Shown: positions 8,707-17,189 of the stretch, piece by piece
How positions within the stretch are numbered: the stretch's first letter is position 1
How the letters are laid out: every line of letters starts with the position of its first letter
Origin: JADLEX01 sp964586775
GTDB taxonomy: Bacteria; Lernaellota; Lernaellaia; JACKCT01
Direction: 5' to 3'
Assembly (NCBI GenBank): GCA_964586775.1
Contig: CAZPJD010000068.1
Coordinates: 1-43,649, forward strand
DNA length: 43,649 nt
Position numbers and translations under genes: made by a program
The notes under the pieces: generated by a model
The model's input: the letters and a program-made list of their open reading frames with translations, nothing else
What the model was told of the DNA's origin: nothing
Database searches by the model: none

Positions 8707-9174
8707 ATGCCAGACGCGTGGCCCATCGAGCGCGTGTTCGAGGACGCCCTCAAGTCGCTGCGTCTCGGGCGGCTGCACCGGCGGCTGCGCCTGTTCGGCG
8801 AATGGCCGCGCATCGTCGGCGAATCGAACGCGCGCATGTGCCGCCCGTGCTCGCTTCGCGCCGGAACGCTGCTGGTGGAATGTGAGGATTCGACCTGGGC
8901 CGACAAGCTGAAATACATGGAAGAGCCTTTCATCGAACGCATCGCCGAAATGCTCGGCCCGGGCGTTGTGCGGCGTATTCGATTTGTCGTCGGAGCGCGA
9001 CGCACGCCGCGACGAAACCGGGTCGAGCGCGCCCCGATGACGCAGGCCGACGAAGATCGTCTTGCGCGGGTGCTCGACCGACCCGGCCTTGCCGACAAAC
9101 CCGAACTGCGAGAGGACCTGCGTTCGCTGTATGAGCACCTCGTTGCCAGACGACGCGGCACGACCCGACGGTGA
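8707..9174 (+). CDS. DciA-like (DUF721) protein
   Basis: The 155-residue product has the DUF721 pattern: a helical start (IERVFEDALKSLRLGRLHRRLRLFGEWPRIVGE), then RAGTLLVECEDSTWADKLKY and a segment of alternating strand character (RRIRFVVGARR). In bacteria lacking DnaC/DnaI, DciA assists loading of the replicative helicase DnaB at the origin, so the product is predicted to act on DNA in the cytoplasm. The C-terminal 50 residues are basic and variable. A GTG at 8695 is an alternative start. The 3' end overlaps the downstream membrane-protein gene by 44 bases, which implies co-expression although the functions look unrelated. DciA function is assigned by family resemblance only. Confidence 0.72.
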   Translation: MPDAWPIERVFEDALKSLRLGRLHRRLRLFGEWPRIVGESNARMCRPCSLRAGTLLVECEDSTWADKLKYMEEPFIERIAEMLGPGVVRRIRFVVGARRTPRRNRVERAPMTQADEDRLARVLDRPGLADKPELREDLRSLYEHLVARRRGTTRR

Positions 9175-10882
9175 AAAAACGTTGGAGCCCGGTCCCATCG
9201 CGGGATCGAGCGGAAGCGTGCCCGACGGCATCTCGCTCGCCGTGGCGCTCGCGATCGCCGTTGTGGCGCTCTGGACCTTCCGATTCGCCCCCGACAGCCA
9301 CTTCCAGGACGAGATGGAGATCGTGCGCGCCAACGCAGCGCGATTCCTCGCCGATTGGTTCCCGCACTACAGCGAGACGGCGATGATGATCGTCGCCCCG
9401 GCGCTCGCCACCACGGGCACGTTTCTGCCCGGCGTGTGGATCTACCACGTCCTCGCGATGCTCGTGTTCGGCCCCGACCCGTCGGCGCAGTTCGGCCTCG
9501 CGGTGCTCGTGCACGTGCTGTGCGCGTGGAGCGTCGGCTCGCTGGCCGTCGCGATGTACCGCGACCGACGCGCGGGCTGGGCCGGGCTCGTCTTCGCGCT
9601 TTTCCCCGCGCTCGGCGACATCCACGGCGCGCTGTCCAACGGCCCCGCGCTGCTGGCGATGTTTTGGACGCTGCAAGCCGGCTTCATGTACCGCCGCTTC
9701 GTCGTGCAAGGGGGGTCGTCGCGGCTCGTCGGCGCGGCGCTGCTCGGTTTCCTCGCCGTCTCGTGCGACGGCATTGGCATCTTCGCCCTCGCGCTCATGG
9801 CGGCGGTCGAAATCATCTGCCGCCGCGATGGCCCGACGTTGCGCCCCCTCGCGCGCGCCGGTGCGCTGGCCGCCGTGGCCATTCCCGCGGTGATGTTCAA
9901 CCTCGCACTCGCGATGTCGCGGCTGCCCACCAATGGCTGGGAGGCCGCCGTCACCCCGGATTTCGGCCAGTTCGTGCGCGCCTACCTTTACGCCTTCAAG
10001 GGCACGGTGGCGCCGGATCTCGACGGCGCGTGGACGTCGCTGATCGCCGTGGTGCTGGGAAGCTGCGTGTATATCGTGGGCGTTTATCGTTCGCTCGAGG
10101 ATCCGCACCGCCTCGCGAACCTCGGTCTCTTCGCCGTCGCCGTCGCCATCTCCGCCGCCGAATTCATCGACCCGGCCCAGCCCACGCCGACGCTCGCCGT
10201 CGCGTATCTCGCCCCGGCGGTTTGCGCGGCGTTGATCCTTGGCGATGTCTTTCGCGCGATCGGCTCCCGCGTCACGCTCGCGGCCGTGCTCATCGCCATC
10301 ACCGTCTTCTGGTCCATCGTCGATACGGCCCGCTCGCGCGTGCCGGTCGAGCGCGGGCGGCGCATCGCGGCGATCGGCGACGAGCTCGCGCGGCTCTATG
10401 GCGACATGAAGGACGAGACGGACATCTACCTGGTCGACGACGGCATCGACCGCACCGTGCTGCTCGCCGCTCACCTGGATTTCGTCTACCGCTACGACCT
10501 CACGCACCAGACGCGCTGGTCGCTCGTGATCGGCGGGATGATGTTCCCCGACGAACCCGGGGCGATCGTCGGGCAGCTCGGAGCCGTGACGCGTCTCGAG
10601 GTGACGAACGCGATGGTGTTCATCGGATGGACCGACGCGCACGAGCGCCTCGCGGACATGACGCCGGCCATCCGCGAGCGCCTCGCCATCGCGGAGAAGG
10701 TCATGGACTCGAGCGGGTACCGCGTCGAGCCCTTCCCCATCGGCGGCGAAAGCGCCGTGGCGTCGTGGGTGCCGCGCGTCGCGGCGCAGTCCGCGCCCGC
10801 AGGTTCGCCCCACGCGTGGTTCCTCGAAGCCCCGATCATCCGGCTGCACTCCACCATCGGGCGCTTTGGGCCGGAAGATTGA
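9131..10882 (+). CDS. Polytopic membrane protein, GT-C-like
   Basis: From ATG 9131 the product is 583 residues: a polar N-terminus of about 30 residues, then some ten hydrophobic helices, then a soluble C-terminal portion of about 180 residues. After the first helix there is an acidic stretch (FAPDSHFQDEMEIVRANAARFLADWF), placed like the catalytic acidic loop of GT-C enzymes. The C-terminal part (DIYLVDDGIDRTVLLAAHLDFVYRYD) does not resemble a domain I know. The start overlaps the DciA-like gene by 44 bases. It is one of four unlinked large membrane proteins of this look in the window (3314, 6344, 19984). No donor or acceptor can be assigned. Confidence 0.6.
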   Translation: MSTSLPDDAARPDGEKTLEPGPIAGSSGSVPDGISLAVALAIAVVALWTFRFAPDSHFQDEMEIVRANAARFLADWFPHYSETAMMIVAPALATTGTFLPGVWIYHVLAMLVFGPDPSAQFGLAVLVHVLCAWSVGSLAVAMYRDRRAGWAGLVFALFPALGDIHGALSNGPALLAMFWTLQAGFMYRRFVVQGGSSRLVGAALLGFLAVSCDGIGIFALALMAAVEIICRRDGPTLRPLARAGALAAVAIPAVMFNLALAMSRLPTNGWEAAVTPDFGQFVRAYLYAFKGTVAPDLDGAWTSLIAVVLGSCVYIVGVYRSLEDPHRLANLGLFAVAVAISAAEFIDPAQPTPTLAVAYLAPAVCAALILGDVFRAIGSRVTLAAVLIAITVFWSIVDTARSRVPVERGRRIAAIGDELARLYGDMKDETDIYLVDDGIDRTVLLAAHLDFVYRYDLTHQTRWSLVIGGMMFPDEPGAIVGQLGAVTRLEVTNAMVFIGWTDAHERLADMTPAIRERLAIAEKVMDSSGYRVEPFPIGGESAVASWVPRVAAQSAPAGSPHAWFLEAPIIRLHSTIGRFGPED

Positions 10883-11018
10883 GATCCGCAGGCGCGTGAC
10901 ATCTTGGCGTCGATACGCCCACGCACGGAAACCGGACGTGATTCCTATGGGACTTCCCTCGGCGATCGTAAGTCATGGAAACCGCCACCAATGGTGCAAG
11001 CCGAATGATGAATATTTA

Positions 11019-11045
11019 TTGACATCCATCTGGTATTGTTAGCAC
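11019..11045 (+). promoter_or_regulatory. Candidate promoter for the ceramidase-fold lipoprotein
   Basis: A perfect TTGACA (11019-11024) follows an A+T-rich stretch (AATATTTA). The best downstream hexamer is TAGCAC (11040-11045) at a short 15-base spacing, so the -10 choice is weak. It lies about 60 bases before ATG 11107. Confidence 0.35.
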
Positions 11046-11106
11046 AGTCGAGATGAACGATCGGTGATGCGCTTTCGCGATTTGCAAACCAAAGGCGTCT
11101 CGTCGA

Positions 11107-13644
11107 ATGAAACGCGAATCGAAAACCGTCGCCCTCATCCTGATCGCCCTCGCGGCGTTTTCCGCCTGCGATTGCGGTTCGACGAGCGACAACTCGGCGA
11201 ACCCTGAGCCTGTCGAAGGGCTGGACGACGACACCGCGCGTGACGACGACACCGGCGACGACGACCTGAACGACGACGCCGATGACGATGCGGACGACGA
11301 CACGTGGCCGCCGCTGCCGGGCGACGAACCATCCCCCCTCGGGCCGATTTCCCCCGCGTGCCGCCGGCCGGGCGGCGGCGAACCCGGGCCGCTGCGCGCG
11401 GGAGTGGCGACGGGCGATCTGTACGCACCGATCGGAACGAGCATGGGCGGCTACGGTAGCCGACCCGGGCCGAGCCATCCCTACGCCGTGTCGATGGGTG
11501 CGTCGACCGGCTACATCGACCGTCTCGATGTCAAGGCGCTCGCGCTCGACAACGGCGAAACGCGCCTCGTCATCGCGCGCATCCCCGCCGCGGGCGCGTC
11601 GGAGGCCCTCTACCGCACCGTGCTCGCGCGCGTGTGCGAGCAATCGGGCGTCGATCTCACCGGGCGGCTGTGGCTCTCGGCCACGCACTCCCACTCCGGG
11701 CCGTCGCACTTTCTGCCGATCCCGCCCCTGCTGGGCGGCACCGGCACCGATACCTTCGACCGCGGCTTCGTCTCGCGCAGCGCCGACTCCATCGCCGACG
11801 TGATCGTCGCGAGCATGCGCGCGCTCGAACCGGCGCGCTTCGCCGCCACCGTCGTCGATCCCTTCGACCCCGACAACCGATTCTCGCGCGACCGCCGCTG
11901 CGCCAACGACCCCCCGACCTACAAGGAAGACCGGCTCTTCTTCGCGCGCGTCGATCGAGCCGACGGCTCGCCGCTCGCCGCGCTCGTCTCGTTCCCCAGC
12001 CACGGCGTGTGGATGGGGCGCACGGTGATGTCCGCGGATATCCCGGGGCAGATCGAGGGCGCCTTGCAGGACACCTTCGCCACGCCGGTCGAGGCCATGT
12101 TTCTGCCCGGTCCCGGCGGCGACGCGAACCCATCCGCCACGCCGCGCGGCCAGGACGACGAACAGGGCATGGAGTGGCACCGGCGCACCATCGGCCCCGC
12201 GCTGCGCGAGGTGTGGGACGCGCTGGAGCCCACGGACGACGTGGCGCTCGGCGCGGCGCTGCGTCCGCTCTCGGCGAGCCGCGAGGCGATCGGCTACGCG
12301 CCGGGCGAGTTCGGCTACTACGAGGAGTTCACGGGCCAGTTCCACGAATACGCGCAGGGCGCGTTTTACTGCGGTTCGGGCGACGTGTGGAGCGAGCTGC
12401 CCTGGCTCGAGGAGCACGGCTCGATCATCGACTGCGGCGATCCGTCCACGGCGATGCTTGATGGCTACTACGGCTGCGCGCTGCCGATTCTGTGGATCGA
12501 GCCGTGGTGGGCGACCACGCTGAACGAGCCCGAGGTCGGCGCGTTTCGCCTCGGCGATCATGTGCTCGCGTTTTTGCCGGGCGAGCTCACCGCGTTCCTC
12601 TCCAAGCGCCTGCGCGACGGCCTCGCCGCGGCCACGGGGCTCGACCCCGACCTCATCGCCACGGTCGGCTACACCAACGGCTATCAGGGCTATCTGCTCA
12701 CCGAGTGGGACTGGCTGCAGGGCGGCTACGAGACCTCGATGAATTTTTGGGGTCCGAAGTACGGCGACTGGCTCGCCGATGCGTGCGTCGAAACGGCGGC
12801 GGGGTTGGTGCTCGCCGGTTCGCCGCCGATCCTACCCGAGCCGCCGCTGCCGCGTTACCCGTGGCCCGATCTGCTGCCGGCGGGTTACGAGCGCGCCGAA
12901 CGCGTGGGCGACGTGCTGGCGCAGCCCGCCGCGACGTATCGGCGGTTCGACACGGTGACCTTCACGTGGGGCGGCGCGTTCGGCGGTGCGCCCAAGCCGC
13001 GCGTGACGCTGGAGCGCGAGACCGATCGCGGCTTCGAGCCCGTGATGCGCGCCGATGGCCGCCCGCTCACCGATGCCTCGTTCGAGACCGTGCTCGACGA
13101 CGCGCCCGATCCCGATTACGACGCGCGCCGCTTCCCGTCCCCGCGCACGCACGCCCTCACGATCCGCTGGGAGCTCACCGCCGACGCGCCGCTCGGGCGG
13201 TTCCGGTGGAACGTGTCCGGCACGACGTGGGACGGCGTGCAGATGTCGCCCTATGCCGCCGTGTCGGACGTGTTCGAGGTGCTACCCGCCGATTCGCTGC
13301 GCGCCGACATCGTCGTGACGCACCTGGGCGGCGACGACTACCGCATCGCGTGCGACGGCTGGTGGCCGCCGAATCCCGACGGCTATCGACTGCGCCATGT
13401 GGATTTTCACGCGAGCGAATGGTCGAGCGTCGCATCCGGATCGGCGACGGCGACGATCGCGGTGGACGGCGGCACGGCCGAGACGATCGCGCTCGCGCCG
13501 ACAACCGACGGCCATTTCGAGGCGACATTCACGATGACGCAGCACGGCCACGCGCACACGGCGCGCGTGCTCGCGGGCGATCTTCTCGATGCCTACGGCA
13601 ACACGAATGGCGAGGATTCGGACGCAGCGGGGTTTGGGCCGTAG
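11107..13644 (+). CDS. Lipoprotein with neutral ceramidase-type fold and Asp-rich tether
   Basis: The 845-residue product has a lipoprotein signal (Cys21 in AFSACDCG), an Asp-rich tether (about 39-66), a neutral/alkaline ceramidase-type domain (about 95-570) and a C-terminal beta-rich domain. Likely zinc-ligand positions of the family are visible: His194 in SATHSHSGPSH, His299 in FPSHGVWMGRT, Glu493 in FLPGELTAF, and Tyr526/529 in TNGYQGYLLTEW. The nucleophile motif GDxSPN of true ceramidases reads GGDANPS here, with Asn341 where Ser is expected and Ser343 two residues later, as in distant homologues that are probably not ceramidases. The protein is therefore likely a surface metal-dependent hydrolase of unknown substrate. 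Part of the tether is encoded by a dispersed-repeat-like sequence (11195-11219). It converges with the RhuM-like gene. Confidence 0.75.
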   Translation: MKRESKTVALILIALAAFSACDCGSTSDNSANPEPVEGLDDDTARDDDTGDDDLNDDADDDADDDTWPPLPGDEPSPLGPISPACRRPGGGEPGPLRAGVATGDLYAPIGTSMGGYGSRPGPSHPYAVSMGASTGYIDRLDVKALALDNGETRLVIARIPAAGASEALYRTVLARVCEQSGVDLTGRLWLSATHSHSGPSHFLPIPPLLGGTGTDTFDRGFVSRSADSIADVIVASMRALEPARFAATVVDPFDPDNRFSRDRRCANDPPTYKEDRLFFARVDRADGSPLAALVSFPSHGVWMGRTVMSADIPGQIEGALQDTFATPVEAMFLPGPGGDANPSATPRGQDDEQGMEWHRRTIGPALREVWDALEPTDDVALGAALRPLSASREAIGYAPGEFGYYEEFTGQFHEYAQGAFYCGSGDVWSELPWLEEHGSIIDCGDPSTAMLDGYYGCALPILWIEPWWATTLNEPEVGAFRLGDHVLAFLPGELTAFLSKRLRDGLAAATGLDPDLIATVGYTNGYQGYLLTEWDWLQGGYETSMNFWGPKYGDWLADACVETAAGLVLAGSPPILPEPPLPRYPWPDLLPAGYERAERVGDVLAQPAATYRRFDTVTFTWGGAFGGAPKPRVTLERETDRGFEPVMRADGRPLTDASFETVLDDAPDPDYDARRFPSPRTHALTIRWELTADAPLGRFRWNVSGTTWDGVQMSPYAAVSDVFEVLPADSLRADIVVTHLGGDDYRIACDGWWPPNPDGYRLRHVDFHASEWSSVASGSATATIAVDGGTAETIALAPTTDGHFEATFTMTQHGHAHTARVLAGDLLDAYGNTNGEDSDAAGFGP
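11195..11219 (+). repeat. REP-like dispersed repeat inside coding sequence
   Basis: The core CCTGAGCCTGTCGAAGG with a flanking CGGCGAA is the complement of the CCTTCGACAGGCTCAGG element I recognise from intergenic REP-like repeats in many high-G+C bacteria. Here it is read in frame as NPEPVEG between the lipidated Cys and the Asp tether. I saw only this copy in the window. Confidence 0.55.
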
Positions 13645-13678
13645 CGCTCGCGGCGTCGATTCGCGAATTCACGCGATT

Positions 13679-14752
13679 TCAGGATTTCTTGCTCGCGCGC
13701 GCGACAGTCCGGCGCGGCTTCGGCTTCGCGCGTTCCTCGATCAATCGCGCCGCATCCGTCAGGTCTTCGAGATACCGCCCTTCGGCCTCGGTTTCGGCAT
13801 CCGCGCGCCTTCGCACGGCAAATTCGTCATATTGGATTTCGGCATACGCCGACGCCTCGTCTTGCCCGACCGAACCGGCGCCTACCAGGACCGGAAGCTC
13901 GTTGTCGCGCAGAAACTTGTCGAGGAACCCTTCCCAGTCGCCGATGCGAATATCGCGCCGCCGGCGGACGCGAAACTCGGCCTGATCGAGAAACATCACC
14001 ACGATGCGATTGAGCGTGTCGATCTCGTCCGCGTCCAGATAGTTCTTGGCGATCGCCACGTCGCGTTTCAGCACGCGCCCTCCCGCCCATGTGGTGAGGC
14101 CCATGTTCGGCCGGGCGGCATCGGCGCGGCGAAGGACGATCTCGGCCGCGGTCATTCCCGTCGCGGCGAAATGCATCTTGTTTTGCATCGCGGCGAAAAA
14201 CGTCCGCGACGCGCCATCGCCTTCCCGATAGTCGACCGCGAGCGCGAAGATCTCCCGGATGCGCTGATAGACCCGCGCCTCGCTGGCGCGGATTTCGCGA
14301 ATCCGCTCGAGCAGTTCCTCGAAGTGTTCCGACGCCGCGTCGCGCCCCTTCAGGCGGTCGTCGTCGAGCACGAACCCCTTGACGAGAAACTCCCGCAGTC
14401 GCTCCGTCGCCCACTGGCGAAACTGCGTGCCGCGCGGCGAACGCACCCGGTAGCCGACGGCGAGGACCGCATCCAGGTGGTAGTATCGTGTCTCATAGGA
14501 CTTTCCGTCCGCGGCAGCTGTTAAGGATTTCTTAACAACTGAATCCGCATGAAGTTCCCCATCGCGGAAGACGTTCCGCAGGTGCATGCTGATATTCGGA
14601 ACCGTCGTCTGAAACAGCTCCGCCATGGCGGCCTGCGTGAGCCATGCGTTGCCCGCATCGAGCCGGACCTGAACGCGGCTGCGCCCATCCTCCGTGCGAT
14701 ACAACACGACGGACGTTTCGGGAGTGGGATTACTGGGCTTGGTGTCGGTCAT
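13679..14752 (-). CDS. rhuM: RhuM-family protein
   Basis: The 357-residue product fits the RhuM family along its full length. The N-terminal part is a DNA-binding-like segment (WLTQAAMAELFQTTVPNISM, then HLRNVFRDGEL), followed by YYHLDAVLAVGYRVRSPRGTQFRQWATERL, the central family signature, and the C-terminal half includes RTFFAAMQNKMHFAATGMTAAEI and KNYLDADEIDTLNRIV. RhuM was named from a Salmonella pathogenicity island and is spread on genomic islands and phage-like elements; its molecular role is not established. The gene is intact, stands alone between converging and unrelated genes, and is preceded by a TTGACC/TAGCTT promoter. It may mark horizontal transfer. Confidence 0.85.
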   Translation of the reverse strand: MTDTKPSNPTPETSVVLYRTEDGRSRVQVRLDAGNAWLTQAAMAELFQTTVPNISMHLRNVFRDGELHADSVVKKSLTAAADGKSYETRYYHLDAVLAVGYRVRSPRGTQFRQWATERLREFLVKGFVLDDDRLKGRDAASEHFEELLERIREIRASEARVYQRIREIFALAVDYREGDGASRTFFAAMQNKMHFAATGMTAAEIVLRRADAARPNMGLTTWAGGRVLKRDVAIAKNYLDADEIDTLNRIVVMFLDQAEFRVRRRRDIRIGDWEGFLDKFLRDNELPVLVGAGSVGQDEASAYAEIQYDEFAVRRRADAETEAEGRYLEDLTDAARLIEERAKPKPRRTVARASKKS

Positions 14753-14793
14753 GATGATGTGCTGCGCTGCCTCTTTCTCTCTGAACTTGGATC

Positions 14794-14823
14794 AAGCTAA
14801 CGCACGCCTTTTGGTCGGGTCAA
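14794..14823 (-). promoter_or_regulatory. Candidate promoter for rhuM
   Basis: On the minus strand TTGACC (14823-14818), 18-base spacer, TAGCTT (14799-14794), about 40 bases before the rhuM start. The -10 resembles the TAGCAT elements near 38160 and 38300. Confidence 0.4.
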
Positions 14824-14836
14824 CGCGCCATCCCGC

Positions 14837-15628
14837 TCAGATGAACCCCTCGTCCTCGTCTTCCGGCTCGGGTTCCTCGGTTTCGGGTTTGGGCGCGAGG
14901 CCCGTCTCGCGCAGCAGTCGAGCGCTCACGAGTTCGATGCGCGCGCTCGGGCGTTTGGGGTTGTACTTCAGCGGTTGCGGGATCGACGCGATCAACATGG
15001 CCGCCTGCTCGGGCGACAGCTTCGACGCGCCGACCCCGAAGTAGTGGCGCGCGGCCGCCTCGATGCCGAAGACGCCGTCACCGAACTCGATGACGTTCAG
15101 GTAGAGCTCGAGGATGCGGTCCTTGTCGAGCGCGAGTTCGAGCCGCGCCGCCAGCACGGCCTCGAGCCCCTTGCGCAGCCAGCTTCGCTTCGGCGAGAGC
15201 CACAGGTTTTTCGCAAGCTGCTGCGTGATCGTCGATCCGCCGCGCACGACTTTGCCGCGCTTGCGGTTCGCGCGCAGGGCTTTTTCGATCGCGTCGAGAT
15301 CGAATCCGCGGTGCGTGCGAAAGTTCGCGTCCTCGGCGGCGATCGCCATCTTCGGCACGAAGCGCGGCAGGTCAGCCAGACGCACCGGCGTGTAGCGCAG
15401 CGAAAACGCGCGGCCTTCGCGCGCGGCCTGATGCTCGCGATGGAGCATGAATCGCGTTTCGGCGGGCTGGTGCGTGGAAAGGATCGCCATCGACGGACAC
15501 AGGACGAAACTGGCGGCGAACGGAGAAAGCGCGGCGAGGGCGAGAGCCCACGCGAGCGTCCACGACCAGGCGCGACGGCGCGGCCGGGGTGGGTACTCAT
15601 CCGATATCGGTTTCCGATCGTGGATCAC
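14837..15628 (-). CDS. mtgA: Monofunctional biosynthetic peptidoglycan transglycosylase
   Basis: The 263-residue product has a polar Arg/Pro-rich start, one transmembrane helix (about 23-45) and a GT51 domain. The family motifs are clear: AAEDANFRTHRGFD (catalytic Glu99), RGGSTITQQLAKNLW (about 129-143), RKGLEAVLAARLE, and ILELYLNVIEFGDGVFGIE with the second conserved Glu174. The enzyme polymerises lipid II into glycan strands at the outer face of the inner membrane and has no transpeptidase domain. The C-terminus is a short acidic tail (PEPEDEDEGFI). The start is a GTG. It lies downstream of the lysine aminotransferase-like gene, separated by a 143-base repeat-rich gap. Confidence 0.93.
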   Translation of the reverse strand: MIHDRKPISDEYPPRPRRRAWSWTLAWALALAALSPFAASFVLCPSMAILSTHQPAETRFMLHREHQAAREGRAFSLRYTPVRLADLPRFVPKMAIAAEDANFRTHRGFDLDAIEKALRANRKRGKVVRGGSTITQQLAKNLWLSPKRSWLRKGLEAVLAARLELALDKDRILELYLNVIEFGDGVFGIEAAARHYFGVGASKLSPEQAAMLIASIPQPLKYNPKRPSARIELVSARLLRETGLAPKPETEEPEPEDEDEGFI

Positions 15629-15664
15629 ACCGGAACCTATTCAACGTCGTGGCCGTTTTCTTCG

Positions 15665-15699
15665 CACACCTTCGGCCTCGTTTCTCGGCCGAAAGTGTG
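15665..15699. repeat. Imperfect inverted repeat (hairpin) between lat and mtgA
   Basis: Arms CACAC-c-TTCGGCC and GGCCGAA-a-GTGTG enclose a 9-base loop with one mismatch. There is no T-tract, so it is not a classical terminator; it may be a dispersed hairpin element. It lies next to the heptamer repeats. Confidence 0.5.
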
Positions 15700-15725
15700 G
15701 CACCCGAACTTCACTATCCCAACAA

Positions 15726-15753
15726 CCAAAAACCAAAAACCAACTACCAACAA
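15726..15753. repeat. Tandem heptamers, CCAAnnn type
   Basis: Four consecutive 7-base units: CCAAAAA, CCAAAAA, CCAACTA, CCAACAA. Read on the other strand they are nnnTTGG units, the same family as the TTGGTCG array at 43046. Confidence 0.7.
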
Positions 15754-15764
15754 ATGGTCCGCGT

Positions 15765-15792
15765 TCAAGCCTCAAGCCTCAAGCCCCAAGCC
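15765..15792. repeat. Tandem heptamers TCAAGCC overlapping the lat stop codon
   Basis: Three TCAAGCC units and one CCAAGCC. The second unit supplies the TGA stop of the minus-strand aminotransferase gene and the third and fourth encode its last residues (GLGLEA). Confidence 0.75.
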
Positions 15793-17103
15793 TTCCAGAC
15801 ACCGGTCCAGCATCTCGCCGAGCAGGTCGATCTCCTCGATCGTCACGGACAGGTTCGGACGCAGACGGATCGCGTTCGTCCCCGCGCCGAGCAGCAGCAG
15901 CCCCTCGTGCTCGCGGGCGGTCGCGACGAGCCGCGCCTTGTCCTCGGGGCGGCGCAGCGAAAAGCCCTGATACAGGCCCATGCCGCGCACGTTGAAGACG
16001 AGGTCGGGGAATTTCGACGCCAGCGTGTCCAGCACGGCGCGCAGACGCGCTTCCTTTTCCGGCACCTGCTCGATCAGCCGCTCGTCGCGGACGATCTGCA
16101 TCTCGCGCACGAAACGCACCATGTCGGCGAGCGTGCCGCCCCAGGTGGAGTCGAGCACGTTGCGGTCGCGCATCGGCCGATCCATGTAGACGACGCCGCA
16201 CCCGAGCTTCTTGCCCGACGCCACGGCTTGCGGTGCGTGCGGCAGATCGAATTGGTCGATGGCGAAGAACGTGCCCGTCTGGCCGCCGGCGGTCTGCACC
16301 TCGTCGAATCCCAGGTAAACGCCGTGCGCGTGCGCGAGTTCGGACAGGCCGCGGAAGAACTCCGGCGACGCGGTGCGGTGGCCGCCCGCGCCCTGGATCG
16401 GCTCGACGACGATGCCGATGATCTCGTCGGCGAACAGACGCAGGCAGTTTTCGACGAGGTCGAGGCTGTCGCGCGTGCGCGACTCGTTGACGGCGGCGGG
16501 CTCCGACGAATCCCATGCGGGAAATGGAATCTGGATGTTGCCCTCGACGATCCCGTGGAAGTCCTTGGTCACCACCGGGTCGTGGTCGAGGCGCGTGACG
16601 TGGAGCGCAAAGACCGTGCGCCCGTGAAACGCCTGATCGAAGTACAAAAAGCGCCGGCGCGCGGCATTCGCGCGGCCCGTCTCGCGCAGTTTTTGCGCGT
16701 GGAGGTTGATGAAGTACTTCATCATGTTCTCCACCGCCTCCGCGCCGGAGTTGACGGTGTAGACCTCCAGATCGGGGTTGCGCATGCAGATCGGCGCGAG
16801 CGCGTGCAACTCGCGGTAATAGGCGAGGCACTCGGGCGTGAGGAAATCGGGATTCGCGGTCTTGTTGTTCGCCGCGACGGCAAGACGACGCAGGTAGTCG
16901 GGCTCGGCGAGCCCCGGATGGTTATGGCCGATCACCTTCGCGCCGAAGTAGCCCATCCAGTCGAAGAGCCGGTCTCCGTCCACCGTGGCGAGCCACATGC
17001 CGTCGCAGCGCGGCAGGTCGAGCACAAACGGGTAGGGATCGGCGACGACATAGCGGCGCAGCTCTTCGATCATCGCGGCGCTTTTTGGACCGGGAAGGCG
17101 CAT
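15772..17103 (-). CDS. lat: Class III aminotransferase, L-lysine 6-aminotransferase-like
   Basis: The 443-residue product is a PLP class III aminotransferase: VNSGAEAVENMMKYF (cofactor phosphate region), FHGRTVFALHVTR, VEPIQGAGGHRTASPEFF, FDEVQTAGGQTGTFFA (cofactor Asp) and ASGKKLGCG (Schiff-base Lys). Compared from memory with mycobacterial LAT it shares the NKxxNxD block (NNKTANPDF), IPFPAWD and STWGGTLADMVR, the last being distinctive. LAT moves the epsilon-amino group of lysine to 2-oxoglutarate, giving the semialdehyde that cyclises to piperideine-6-carboxylate. The frame is open to 17577, but ATG 17103 opens the conserved domain and the extra upstream part overlaps the outer membrane protein gene. 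The last residues are encoded by heptamer repeats. Substrate is inferred, not shown. Confidence 0.75.
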   Translation of the reverse strand: MRLPGPKSAAMIEELRRYVVADPYPFVLDLPRCDGMWLATVDGDRLFDWMGYFGAKVIGHNHPGLAEPDYLRRLAVAANNKTANPDFLTPECLAYYRELHALAPICMRNPDLEVYTVNSGAEAVENMMKYFINLHAQKLRETGRANAARRRFLYFDQAFHGRTVFALHVTRLDHDPVVTKDFHGIVEGNIQIPFPAWDSSEPAAVNESRTRDSLDLVENCLRLFADEIIGIVVEPIQGAGGHRTASPEFFRGLSELAHAHGVYLGFDEVQTAGGQTGTFFAIDQFDLPHAPQAVASGKKLGCGVVYMDRPMRDRNVLDSTWGGTLADMVRFVREMQIVRDERLIEQVPEKEARLRAVLDTLASKFPDLVFNVRGMGLYQGFSLRRPEDKARLVATAREHEGLLLLGAGTNAIRLRPNLSVTIEEIDLLGEMLDRCLEGLGLEA

Positions 17104-17189
17104 GAGGCCGGCTCCGTGTCGGCGCGGCCGGGCTCGGCCGCGACCGCGCGGAAGATCGTCCGCCGCGCCCGGGGCGTCAAGGGGAGCCC

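Noticed and set aside
13679..14752. Genomic island around rhuM
   Set aside because: No integrase, tRNA, direct repeats or composition shift is visible near the gene, so transfer is only a possibility from the family's habits.
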